A model generated the notes under the pieces. It made no database searches. It was not told where the DNA came from and was given only the letters and a program-made list of their open reading frames with translations. A program made the translations under genes and the position numbers. From a virus, in IMG/VR virus record IMGVR_UViG_3300009164_000237, positions 1 through 30,284 of that record: DNA of 30,284 bases. One strand, written 5' to 3'. Shown piece by piece: positions 22,515 through 28,377 of the stretch (the stretch's first letter is position 1; every line of letters begins with the position of its first letter).

Positions 22515-22615
22515 CTTGAATAGGTGAGGGGCCAACTCTCCCGAGTCCCCCTCTGGTTGCGGCCGCGAACTTGCTACTAGGGACACTACCCCCCGGCTCG
22601 GACCTGGAGCAAACT
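22515..22615 (-). other. GC-rich structured 3' region or small RNA
   Basis: No gene fits. A nested hairpin is visible: GAGGGG / CCCCTC (22526-22531 and 22548-22553) enclosing ACTC / GAGT around TCCC. A near-palindrome around GCGGCCGC follows at about 22556-22571. It lies between the 22616 stop and the hairpin terminator, so it is a structured 3' UTR or a processed small RNA. Confidence 0.45.
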
Positions 22616-22891
22616 TTAGGCCACCAGCTCTAACATATTGGCTGGGACCTTGTATCCACCCATTGGGGTGTCTACAATAATATTCTTAATGGCGATCTTG
22701 CGTACTGTGCCCTGGATCACCTGACCACTACGGCTGGAGGTGAACTGGACCTTGCTACCAATGCGAACACTGTACTTGGTCTTCTGTGCTACACGGGCAC
22801 GGGCAAACTTAACAGCGTCAATCATTGACGAGAGTTCGTCGTTGGTAAATGTACCCTGGATGATCGCTGTGTTGATTTGACTTACGTTCAT
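22616..22891 (-). CDS. Small KOW/SH3-like protein
   Basis: A 91-aa protein: a helical start (DELSSMIDAVKFARARVAQK) and a C-terminal barrel-like part (IGSKVQFTSSRSGQVIQGTV, then IIVDTPMGGYKVPANMLE) with the Gly/Lys pattern of KOW or SH3-like domains that bind RNA or protein. It has its own promoter (22922-22950). Confidence 0.7.
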   Translation of the reverse strand: MNVSQINTAIIQGTFTNDELSSMIDAVKFARARVAQKTKYSVRIGSKVQFTSSRSGQVIQGTVRKIAIKNIIVDTPMGGYKVPANMLELVA

Positions 22892-22921
22892 TCTATCGCT
22901 CCTGTGTGTTAATGTTCTTAC

Positions 22922-22950
22922 AGTATACTACCACTCCTGGCCGTTGTCAA
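22922..22950 (-). promoter_or_regulatory. Early promoter 7
   Basis: Leftward TTGACA (22945-22950), 17 bp, TATACT (22922-22927). The upstream gene's TGA (22947-22949) is inside the -35. Confidence 0.85.
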
Positions 22951-23168
22951 CTGTTGATTGTGGCAAACGGATCCATTTCTTCTTTGACAAACGGATACTT
23001 GGTAAGGTCCAAGATGCCACCCATGTCGTCGTTGGAGAGGCCATGCTGTGTGTGCCAAGCTTCAACCATCTCGATAGGAATGTCCAACTCCTTAGCAATT
23101 GCTGGAGAGCTCATGCCCTCGCATACCAGTAGCTCAATATTCCAATCTAGTTCTGCCATTTTACTCAT
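22947..23168 (-). CDS. Small HTH-like protein
   Basis: A 73-aa protein with a possible helix-turn-helix (EGMSSPAIAKELDIPIEMV, then WHTQHGL). This resembles DNA-binding helices of small repressors and sigma-like factors. The start at 23168 has AAAGGAAAA upstream and overlaps the upstream gene by 8 nt, which argues against the earlier in-frame start at 23204. Third in the unit from 23507. Confidence 0.6.
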   Translation of the reverse strand: MSKMAELDWNIELLVCEGMSSPAIAKELDIPIEMVEAWHTQHGLSNDDMGGILDLTKYPFVKEEMDPFATINS

Positions 23169-23322
23169 TTGATTTTCCTTTAAGAGTTCTTGCGCCATTT
23201 GCAAAGATGATTAAACCTAATACACTGAAGAAGACCACTGAACTAGCACTGGCTGAGCTAGGAGTGAAGAACGCCATAATCCCCACAAGGATCAAGCCAA
23301 AAGCCATTTGGAAGGGAGCCAT
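23161..23322 (-). CDS. Small two-TM membrane protein
   Basis: A 53-aa gene with two hydrophobic segments (FGLILVGIMAFFTP and VVFFSVLGLIIFA) and a basic tail. It shares a TAATG overlap with the gene upstream and an 8-nt overlap with the gene downstream, which together support translation. Probably an inner-membrane protein. Confidence 0.7.
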   Translation of the reverse strand: MAPFQMAFGLILVGIMAFFTPSSASASSVVFFSVLGLIIFANGARTLKGKSNE

Positions 23323-23507
23323 TATTCAGCGTCCTTTGCATAGCTGGTGCCAATAGTCAGCATGGCCATACCCACCAGGGCAAATGCCGCAAGGTACACC
23401 CCTTCCATGCTAGCAAGGTCTTGGCACTGTTCAATGCCACCCACTGTGCCCAACAGCATGAGCATGCCAGTTGAGAGAAAGAAGAAAGACTTGTTAATGT
23501 TTGTCAT
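23322..23507 (-). CDS. Small two-TM membrane protein
   Basis: A 61-aa protein with two hydrophobic segments (FFFLSTGMLMLLGTVGG and VYLAAFALVGMAMLTIG) separated by a polar turn with a cysteine. First of a three-gene unit behind promoter 8, with GGAGC before the ATG. It sits beside another two-TM gene, so they may work as a pair in the membrane. Confidence 0.75.
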   Translation of the reverse strand: MTNINKSFFFLSTGMLMLLGTVGGIEQCQDLASMEGVYLAAFALVGMAMLTIGTSYAKDAE

Positions 23508-23539
23508 TTATAGCTCCGTTTGTTTAGTGTCTAGTGTAT

Positions 23540-23568
23540 AGTATAACATCACTCTTAATCAAAGTCAA
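23540..23568 (-). promoter_or_regulatory. Early promoter 8
   Basis: Leftward TTGACT (23563-23568), 17 bp, TATACT (23540-23545); its -35 is in the last codons of the upstream gene. Confidence 0.8.
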
Positions 23569-23737
23569 CCACCCATTTGGTGCCAGTGAACTCTGCTCTA
23601 CATGAGTTGCCTGTGATGTAAGGGTGACTCACGATGGCATAAGGACGATCATAGCCGTCGATCTTGAGGCTTTGCACTTCAACTTCTTTGACACCGTCGT
23701 CTGTGCCGTAGCCTGAATTGATAACGTGTACTTGCAT
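23555..23737 (-). CDS. Unknown 60-aa early protein
   Basis: A beta-rich small protein (MQVHVINSGYGTDDGVKEVE, then RPYAIVSHPYITGNSC) ending WVVDFD. Single-gene unit behind promoter 9. Function unknown. Confidence 0.65.
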   Translation of the reverse strand: MQVHVINSGYGTDDGVKEVEVQSLKIDGYDRPYAIVSHPYITGNSCRAEFTGTKWVVDFD

Positions 23738-23769
23738 TTGTTGCTCCTGTTTTGCTAGTGTATGTGTAT

Positions 23770-23798
23770 ATTATACTGCCAACCCACACAGTTGTCAA
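23770..23798 (-). promoter_or_regulatory. Early promoter 9
   Basis: Leftward TTGACA (23793-23798), 17 bp, TATAAT (23770-23775): full consensus. Confidence 0.87.
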
Positions 23799-23833
23799 CC
23801 AAAAAGACAGGATGTTGTTTTTACGCAACACCC
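23799..23833 (-). terminator. Rho-independent terminator
   Basis: On the minus strand GGGTGTTG / CAACATCC (8 bp, one G-U) then TGTCTTTTTGG. It ends the unit of the 24319 gene, 24129 gene, tRNA and 23840 gene. Confidence 0.8.
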
Positions 23834-23839
23834 TTGACT

Positions 23840-24028
23840 TTATGCTTTGCTGGGAATATACTCTAAGTCTTGGACATGAGGTCGACAGTCCCATCCCATA
23901 TGAGTGTTCAAGTCCCGGCACATCTCTATACCGCCTTGTTCAGCTTCTAGGAATGTGTCGTAAACGCATCCATATATCACTTCACCGTCATCTTTCTCCG
24001 CAATAGCTAAGAATACATTCTTAATCAT
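23840..24028 (-). CDS. Unknown 62-aa early protein
   Basis: A compact protein (MIKNVFLAIAEKDDGEVIYG start; middle EQGGIEMCRDLNTH) with strand-helix pattern, resembling in layout the protein at 24129. Last gene of the unit that contains the tRNA. Function unknown. Confidence 0.7.
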   Translation of the reverse strand: MIKNVFLAIAEKDDGEVIYGCVYDTFLEAEQGGIEMCRDLNTHMGWDCRPHVQDLEYIPSKA

Positions 24029-24043
24029 TGTGTTCCTTGTTAA

Positions 24044-24122
24044 TGGTGGGCCACCCGTGAGTCGAACACGGCACCAATGGATTATGAGTCCACTGCTCTA
24101 ACCAAGCATGAGCTAGCGGCCC
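24044..24122 (-). tRNA. tRNA with CAT anticodon, probably tRNA-Ile2
   Basis: The cloverleaf can be written out: acceptor GGGCCGC / GTGGCCC (one G-U), D-arm GCTC / GAGC, anticodon stem GTGGA / TCCAT with loop CTCATAA (anticodon CAT), T-arm CCGTG-TTCGACT-CACGG, discriminator A, and encoded CCA (24044-24046). The TTAGAGCAG...ACTCATAATC...TTGGT layout resembles E. coli tRNA-Ile2, in which C34 is converted to lysidine to read AUA; elongator Met cannot be excluded. It is transcribed between two protein genes in one leftward unit. Confidence 0.9.
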
Positions 24123-24128
24123 GTAAAC

Positions 24129-24317
24129 CTATTTAACTGTCTCGACTACCTGGAGGTCGCCATTGTCATCTTCTCGATAGATAACGCACTCGGCGATATC
24201 ATCTCCAATGTTGACTAGTGCGATCTCTTTGGCTTCCTTAAGAGACTTCGTCGTTTCAACTAAATCTTCTGAGCCGTCTTTAGCAACGGCCCAGACCTCG
24301 TACAATTCCCAAGTCAT
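24129..24317 (-). CDS. Unknown 62-aa acidic early protein
   Basis: A compact alpha/beta protein (MTWELYEVWAVAKDGSEDLV, helix SLKEAKEIALVNIGDD, strand AECVIYRED). Its ATG lies 1 nt after the upstream stop, so translation is coupled to the 24319 gene. Function unknown. Confidence 0.7.
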   Translation of the reverse strand: MTWELYEVWAVAKDGSEDLVETTKSLKEAKEIALVNIGDDIAECVIYREDDNGDLQVVETVK

Positions 24318-24318
24318 A

Positions 24319-24678
24319 TTAGAAAGGAGCGTCTTCGTCCTCGGTGACCTTAACAGCTTTGGCCTTTGTAGGAGCCTTAACAGCTACAGCTTTCTTAGTT
24401 GCTGTGGGAGCGGACTCTGGCTTACGCTTAGGGGTATTGCGATCAATGTACTCAGCGATGGTGGCTTGAGCAATCACGTCCTGGAACTCGTCCAGCTTGG
24501 CCATTGCAACTACAGCTTCCATCTTGGGCAAGGGAGCATCAAGCTCTGCCAAACGAATGTCTTCGTGACCGCCTTTGGACAGTACTTTGATACGCATGAT
24601 GTCGTTGGCGAAACGAACCTTGTACTCGCCTTCGCGCTTGGAAATTCCTACTACTAGATATTGTTTATCTGTTGCCAT
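24319..24678 (-). CDS. Small protein with an SSB-like acidic C-terminal tip
   Basis: A 119-aa protein: an N-terminal beta-rich part (QYLVVGISKREGEYKVRFAN), a helical middle, then a Lys/Ala/Pro-rich linker and the tip TEDEDAPF. That ending resembles the DDDIPF tip of bacterial SSB, which recruits many repair and replication enzymes. The N-terminal half does not look like an OB-fold SSB by eye. It heads the unit with the tRNA, behind promoter 10 and a 5' hairpin. It may compete for SSB partners, but that is inference. Confidence 0.75.
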   Translation of the reverse strand: MATDKQYLVVGISKREGEYKVRFANDIMRIKVLSKGGHEDIRLAELDAPLPKMEAVVAMAKLDEFQDVIAQATIAEYIDRNTPKRKPESAPTATKKAVAVKAPTKAKAVKVTEDEDAPF

Positions 24679-24708
24679 TGTGTGCCTCTGTGTTTAAAGT
24701 TTAAAAGT

Positions 24709-24727
24709 ATACGACACCTCGTCGTAT
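24709..24727 (-). promoter_or_regulatory. 5'-terminal mRNA hairpin
   Basis: ATACGAC / GTCGTAT 7-bp stem with a 5-nt loop, beginning at the predicted transcription start of the 24319 mRNA (about 24727). It may protect the mRNA 5' end. Not seen after the other early promoters. Confidence 0.55.
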
Positions 24728-24733
24728 GCATTA

Positions 24734-24762
24734 ATTGTACTACTGTTTGGTTCGATTGTCAA
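24734..24762 (-). promoter_or_regulatory. Early promoter 10
   Basis: Leftward TTGACA (24757-24762), 17 bp, TACAAT (24734-24739), inside the 3' end of the upstream gene. Confidence 0.8.
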
Positions 24763-25006
24763 CCATTTTCTTTAACTTTTGGTCAACTTTCTTTACCGTT
24801 TTGAACTCTTTCTTCACATAATAATCGATAAGTTCATTTCGGATCATTATGGTTAAATCGTATCCGATATCAGCAGGACATATGAATCGAACTGGGCATG
24901 AACCCCATCCGCCATATTGCATGAATTCGTGATACCATCTACGGTGTTCTTTGTTCGATGGATTGAACGCTACCAGCGGTCTAGCATAAAATTCAAGTTT
25001 ACTCAT
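24740..25006 (-). CDS. Unknown 88-aa basic early protein
   Basis: A protein with EFYARPLVAFNPSNKEHRRW, an FMQYGGWGSCPVRF segment and a Lys-rich C-terminus (KKEFKTVKKVDQKLKKM). It is the last of a four-gene unit, overlaps the 24999 gene by 8 nt, and its 3' end holds promoter 10. Function unknown. Confidence 0.7.
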   Translation of the reverse strand: MSKLEFYARPLVAFNPSNKEHRRWYHEFMQYGGWGSCPVRFICPADIGYDLTIMIRNELIDYYVKKEFKTVKKVDQKLKKMVDNRTKQ

Positions 25007-25136
25007 GGCCTTTCACCGCCCATAGACGCACGATGGCCTCCAGTTCTTTCCATTGGTAGTTGGGCTGTTTGGGCCGCACCCGCAGGAGTTCCTTCTTATC
25101 ATGCTCCGTGTTCTTCTCGCGATTAGTTTTTGTCAT
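24999..25136 (-). CDS. Small 45-aa basic protein
   Basis: A 45-codon gene with ATG at 25136 preceded by GAGGAAGAAG; the ATG at 25187 would lie deep inside the upstream gene and is rejected. The protein is charged (MTKTNREKNTEHDKKELL) and ends with a helix (ELEAIVRLWAV). It overlaps neighbours on both sides (14 and 8 nt). Function unknown. Confidence 0.6.
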   Translation of the reverse strand: MTKTNREKNTEHDKKELLRVRPKQPNYQWKELEAIVRLWAVKGHE

Positions 25137-25710
25137 TTTCTTCTTCCTCTTGTTTGTTTTCTTCTTCCCACATGGCAACATCTTCACTGATGTTGAACAT
25201 CTCGTCTAACGCACTAGGCAGTTCTTCAGCAATCTGCTCTGCGTTCAATCCACCGTAATCGTAGTAGTCGTCGTGACCATCTTCGTAAATGCCAGCAAAG
25301 GCCATGCCTGGTTCGTAGTAATAAGCACGGATGGTAAAGCCCAAAGCCTCCAACTTGTCGTAGGCTGCAAGCGGCGGAGCCCATGCACTGTCAAATGTAA
25401 GCGTCAAGCGTCCGTCTTCTTGGATTGGATCGCACCCGTCACCACCAATGTCCCACTTGGTGCCCCACTCGTTGACACAGTAATCATACCAGTTGCCGTA
25501 GCCGTAAACCTCTATATTGCGGGCTGTGTCCTCTTCGAGCTTCTTCTGCTCTACTGGATCACCCACGCACCCGGCTACAATATGCAACTCCTTAGGCACG
25601 GGAATGAATTCATTCAAGAATTCTGCACGATTAAAGGCATCGCGAGCTCGTTCAATCATTGCTGGATCTTCGTGGGCCAGCTCGACCACATTGTTACACC
25701 AATTAGGCAT
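25123..25710 (-). CDS. Api92-like / ferredoxin-like-fold phage protein
   Basis: A 195-aa protein starting with MPNWCNNVVEL, the hallmark of the Api92-like family found in phages and mobile elements (ferredoxin-like domain of unknown function). ERARDAFNRAEFLNEFIPVP, GNWYDYCVNEWGTKWD and LTFDSAWAPPLAAYDKLEAL are further typical blocks. The tail is strongly acidic (SEDVAMWEEENKQEEEEND). Second in the unit behind promoter 11, with a shared TAATG upstream. The function in infection is unknown. Confidence 0.8.
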   Translation of the reverse strand: MPNWCNNVVELAHEDPAMIERARDAFNRAEFLNEFIPVPKELHIVAGCVGDPVEQKKLEEDTARNIEVYGYGNWYDYCVNEWGTKWDIGGDGCDPIQEDGRLTLTFDSAWAPPLAAYDKLEALGFTIRAYYYEPGMAFAGIYEDGHDDYYDYGGLNAEQIAEELPSALDEMFNISEDVAMWEEENKQEEEENDKN

Positions 25711-25979
25711 TATGCAATCTCCGTTTCGTATTCGTAAAAGGTTACTGATGGATCCAACTTCTTCAACTGTTTGGCCGCTGTCATCAACTCTCGGTAACGG
25801 CGATTAACTTCTGTGCGGCTCAACTCACCATCGCATGTGAGGTTCTCTGGACTCAGGGCACTGTCAATCATGTTGGCCAGTGCTTGGCGGTCTTTGGCAG
25901 TAGTGAGGCTAAACTGCGGGCCTTTGAAGAAACTATTCCAATGATTCTTCTGTGCTACAAAGTTCTGTAGTGCTTTCAT
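25710..25979 (-). CDS. Unknown 89-aa helical early protein
   Basis: First gene of the promoter 11 unit. Almost all helix (MKALQNFVAQKNHWNSFFKG, then DRQALANMIDSALS and RYRELMTAAKQL). Its stop shares TAATG with the Api92-like gene. Function unknown. Confidence 0.7.
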   Translation of the reverse strand: MKALQNFVAQKNHWNSFFKGPQFSLTTAKDRQALANMIDSALSPENLTCDGELSRTEVNRRYRELMTAAKQLKKLDPSVTFYEYETEIA

Positions 25980-26009
25980 CTATCGCTCCTTTTGTTTAAC
26001 TTAACCTAT

Positions 26010-26038
26010 AGTATAGTGTCACTCCAAACCTTTGTCAA
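26010..26038 (-). promoter_or_regulatory. Early promoter 11
   Basis: Leftward TTGACA (26033-26038), 17 bp, TATACT (26010-26015). The upstream gene's TGA (26035-26037) is inside the -35. Confidence 0.85.
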
Positions 26039-26193
26039 TTGGTTTTTGGATAGACCACACGAAGTTTAGGGTTATTACGGACCACTGTTCGCCACCGCCA
26101 CTTGGCTTGCGTATAAGCCCTACGGCTAAGGGTGAACTTGGGGTCTTGCTCCTTAGCCCATATCACAAAGTTCAACTGCTCTACGGGGCTCAT
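26035..26193 (-). CDS. Small 52-aa basic protein
   Basis: A 52-codon leftward gene with ATGA overlap to the upstream gene. The protein is Trp/Arg-rich and basic (FVIWAKEQDPKFTLSRRAYT, then KWRWRTVVRNNPKLRVVYPK), possibly nucleic-acid binding. Its TGA is inside the -35 of promoter 11. The frame is open and linked on both sides, which supports it as real. Confidence 0.7.
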   Translation of the reverse strand: MSPVEQLNFVIWAKEQDPKFTLSRRAYTQAKWRWRTVVRNNPKLRVVYPKTN

Positions 26194-26393
26194 ACTGCTT
26201 CCTTGGGGGCGAACATCTTGCGGCCCGCCTGCATGAACATGTTGTAAGCCACGCGGTCTTCTTTGTCCAAGTCATCATAGCAGGCTTCCATTTCTTTCAA
26301 ACCCGCTAGGATGTCTCCGCCTGTGTTATTCTGTGCATACTCTTGCACCAGCTCACATGCCTCGCCCAACTCCATGTATAAGGGTGTTCCCAT
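26190..26393 (-). CDS. Unknown 67-aa acidic early protein
   Basis: A helical acidic protein (YMELGEACELVQEYAQNNTG, then EACYDDLDKEDRVAY) with a GGAGC-type site upstream and promoter 12. Overlaps the next gene by 4 nt. Function unknown. Confidence 0.7.
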   Translation of the reverse strand: MGTPLYMELGEACELVQEYAQNNTGGDILAGLKEMEACYDDLDKEDRVAYNMFMQAGRKMFAPKEAV

Positions 26394-26422
26394 TTACTTG
26401 CTCCTTTAGTGTTTAAGTGTAT

Positions 26423-26451
26423 AGTATAGCACAACTCAACCAATTTGTCAA
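26423..26451 (-). promoter_or_regulatory. Early promoter 12
   Basis: Leftward TTGACA (26446-26451), 17 bp, TATACT (26423-26428). The upstream gene's TGA (26448-26450) is inside the -35. Confidence 0.85.
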
Positions 26452-26660
26452 TCGGCCCAGCATTCCGTGGCCAAGCGTGTGGTTATTGTTTCACCACCAA
26501 TGTAGTCGCCTGAGAAACCGTGCTTGTTCTCCAGCACAAGAGCCACACCCGCATAGGTCTTCTTGATCTCTATGATCTGGGCCCATTGCTCAATGTCGCA
26601 TTTGAATGCCACGTTGTCGCCTACCTTAACTTCAACGTCATGTACCATGCATGTCTTCAT
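26448..26660 (-). CDS. Small KOW/SH3-like protein
   Basis: A 70-aa beta-barrel-like protein: VEVKVGDNVAFKC, AQIIEIKKTYAGVALVLENK, and a C-terminal IGGETITTRLATECW. The VGD and lysine pattern resembles small SH3-like RNA- or protein-binding modules. Single-gene unit behind promoter 13. Function unknown. Confidence 0.65.
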   Translation of the reverse strand: MKTCMVHDVEVKVGDNVAFKCDIEQWAQIIEIKKTYAGVALVLENKHGFSGDYIGGETITTRLATECWAD

Positions 26661-26688
26661 CGCTCGCTCCTTTAGTGTTTAAGTGTAT

Positions 26689-26717
26689 AGTATAGCACCA
26701 CTCCTCACTCTTGTCAA
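26689..26717 (-). promoter_or_regulatory. Early promoter 13
   Basis: Leftward TTGACA (26712-26717), 17 bp, TATACT (26689-26694), directly after the T-run of the terminator at 26720. Confidence 0.87.
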
Positions 26718-26719
26718 CC

Positions 26720-26752
26720 AAAAAAAAGCCCCAGGGAGCGAATCCGGGGCTT
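26720..26752 (-). terminator. Rho-independent terminator of the AAA+ gene
   Basis: AAGCCCC / GGGGCTT 7-bp stem (26726-26732 and 26746-26752), extended by two G-C pairs inside, followed on the minus strand by a run of Ts. A second hairpin AAACTCC / GGAGTTT at 26756-26773 precedes it. Confidence 0.88.
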
Positions 26753-26806
26753 CCAAAACTCCAAGCGGAGTTTCTAATGTAGGGTCAGGTATCCTGGGAG
26801 CGAATC
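26734..26806. repeat. Two copies of GGGAGCGAATC
   Basis: 11-bp direct repeats at 26734-26744 (in the terminator loop) and 26796-26806 (just before the AAA+ stop on the minus strand), 62 bp apart. Confidence 0.5.
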
Positions 26807-26808
26807 AG

Positions 26809-27687
26809 TTAACCGCGACGCATACATGTCATTGATGCTACACTTTCCCAACGATCGGGGAAGCTGGCCTTTAGATCAGCCAGTTTGAGCACCATACGTA
26901 GGCTGAGTTCTCTCAGCTTCTTCTTATTTGTTTCAATAAACGTTAACAGCTCTTGTACCGCACCCGCTTCGAAGTCATACTTGTCCAGCATGCCATCTTC
27001 TACAATCTGTTTAATGCGCAACACCTTCTCTCGCTCTGTGTCGATAGTAAGGTCAAGGTAGTGACAGCGTGACTCCAAAGCCTCAAGGTGATCCTTAAGC
27101 TTCTTGCTCTTCACATGTTCAAACTTGATGTTGGTGATAAAGATAGCGCCGCCTTTGAACTCAAAGCTGTTGGGCACACCTTCTGAGCGTAGGAGACGTG
27201 AGTCCGTGTTCCAATGGATCATGCGCTTGTTACCGCTGTCCAAAGCAGCTTTCAAAATATTAAGGCTCAAGTCATCCAACAGCACTGAGTCACAGTCATC
27301 AAACACTAGTATACACTTCTTGTCTGAGAACTCATAGAGCTTGCTGTACAAGCCCAGCGCACTCATAGCACCCTTGACCACTTCGTACTTCTTCAGCTTG
27401 CTGTCATTGGCCACATCAGCCAAGAGGTCATGCTTGCCCAGCACCCGCTCTACACCAAAGCTCTTGCCCACACCTGGAGGGCCAGTTACAATCATACTAC
27501 GTACCTTGCCGGCCTTGACTGCTTTAGTCATGTCGTCAAGTACTGTAAAACGTTCACGCAGACGAGCTTTGATCTCGTCATCAGTCTCATTGAGGTTCTT
27601 CTCAATGGCTTCCATCTCAAGAGTCTTTGTTTCCACTTTGTTCTTTGTCATGCCCGCTAACATTTCCATTGTCATTACTTTAGCCAT
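26809..27687 (-). CDS. AAA+ ATPase
   Basis: A 292-aa ATPase with one AAA+ module: Walker A GPPGVGKS (residues 69-76), Walker B ILVFDDCD (126-133), a sensor-1-like IFITN near 190-194, and a helical lid (LRELSLRMVLKLADLKASFP) near the end. The N-terminal 60 residues form a helical lead. Such single AAA+ proteins are common in large phages and often remodel protein or nucleic acid complexes; the target here is unknown. It has its own promoter 14, a site with GGAG, and a strong terminator. Largest gene of the early region. Confidence 0.85.
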   Translation of the reverse strand: MAKVMTMEMLAGMTKNKVETKTLEMEAIEKNLNETDDEIKARLRERFTVLDDMTKAVKAGKVRSMIVTGPPGVGKSFGVERVLGKHDLLADVANDSKLKKYEVVKGAMSALGLYSKLYEFSDKKCILVFDDCDSVLLDDLSLNILKAALDSGNKRMIHWNTDSRLLRSEGVPNSFEFKGGAIFITNIKFEHVKSKKLKDHLEALESRCHYLDLTIDTEREKVLRIKQIVEDGMLDKYDFEAGAVQELLTFIETNKKKLRELSLRMVLKLADLKASFPDRWESVASMTCMRRG

Positions 27688-27716
27688 CTTGTCGCTCCAC
27701 GCTAAGTTAAAAATTA

Positions 27717-27745
27717 ATTATAACACAAGGACATGTCTTTGTCAA
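27717..27745 (-). promoter_or_regulatory. Early promoter 14
   Basis: Leftward TTGACA (27740-27745), 17 bp, TATAAT (27717-27722): full consensus. The upstream gene's TGA (27742-27744) is inside the -35. Confidence 0.87.
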
Positions 27746-27885
27746 TAGTTTTCCATTAGACTTTTGACATTGCCCTGACCATATTGGGCACCCAGTTGGG
27801 CTTCCGCTTCCCAACGAGTGCTTGCCTGTACAGTTACAGAGATGAGGTTACCCCCAGCCCATACCACTGCTCGCCATACTTGCAT
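27742..27885 (-). CDS. Small 47-aa protein
   Basis: A 47-codon gene whose ATG shares TAATG with the upstream stop and whose TGA lies in the -35 of promoter 14. The protein begins MQVWRAVVWAGGNLISVTVQ, then a helix WEAEAQLGAQYG, short alpha/beta. Function unknown. Confidence 0.65.
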   Translation of the reverse strand: MQVWRAVVWAGGNLISVTVQASTRWEAEAQLGAQYGQGNVKSLMENY

Positions 27886-28316
27886 TATACTTCCACCGTT
27901 TCTGCACAGAACTCCAACATCTCTGCCACAGTACCATCAAAGATCTTTTCGTTGATGTCGCTTTGTGTGAGGCCAAAGAAGTTGCACCCGCGGTTCGTAA
28001 TGCCCACTCGCAACTCCATATCCTTTTGGTAAACATGGTACTCGTAGTCTTGTCCGCAGTCCACAGCTGATGGTGGGTACAAGTAAAAGCCGCCAGCATC
28101 GCTTTTGAAGTTGGCCACTAGTTGAGCAGCCAAACAGCCCATGCCGTTTGCAACCTTGCGTGTCTCTCTAGTGCTCAATCCGTTTACCATTGTGAACGGG
28201 GCGAGGAACTCCGCAAGCTCTGCACCGTGACCCGTAGGGTAGCCGTCATATTGACGGTACATGTTGATGATGACGTCTTGCTCGTCGTATACAAAAGTCA
28301 GTGATCGTGTTCCCAT
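27885..28316 (-). CDS. Conserved-looking phage protein starting MGTRSLTFVY
   Basis: A 143-aa protein with MGTRSLTFVYDEQDVIINMY, MYRQYDGYPTGHGAELAEFL and a block GGFYLYPPSAVDCGQDYEYH. The MGTR(S)LT start and R-Q-Y-D-G-Y-P-T-G-H-G segment recur in uncharacterised phage and bacterial proteins. First of a two-gene unit behind promoter 15. Function unknown. Confidence 0.75.
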   Translation of the reverse strand: MGTRSLTFVYDEQDVIINMYRQYDGYPTGHGAELAEFLAPFTMVNGLSTRETRKVANGMGCLAAQLVANFKSDAGGFYLYPPSAVDCGQDYEYHVYQKDMELRVGITNRGCNFFGLTQSDINEKIFDGTVAEMLEFCAETVEV

Positions 28317-28345
28317 TTATAGCTCCATTTGTTTAGTGTGTATAC

Positions 28346-28374
28346 AGTATAGCACCTCTCAGTGCCTTTGTCAA
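28346..28374 (-). promoter_or_regulatory. Early promoter 15
   Basis: Leftward TTGACA (28369-28374), 17 bp, TATACT (28346-28351). Confidence 0.87.
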
Positions 28375-28377
28375 GTA

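Noticed and set aside
24208-24657. Rightward 149-codon frame
   Set aside because: Antisense shadow of the 24129 and 24319 genes, whose promoter, start sites and overlaps are clear.
25273-25737. Rightward 154-codon frame
   Set aside because: Antisense shadow of the Api92-like gene, which has a recognisable family start.
27341-27748. Rightward 135-codon frame
   Set aside because: Antisense to the AAA+ ATPase with intact Walker motifs.
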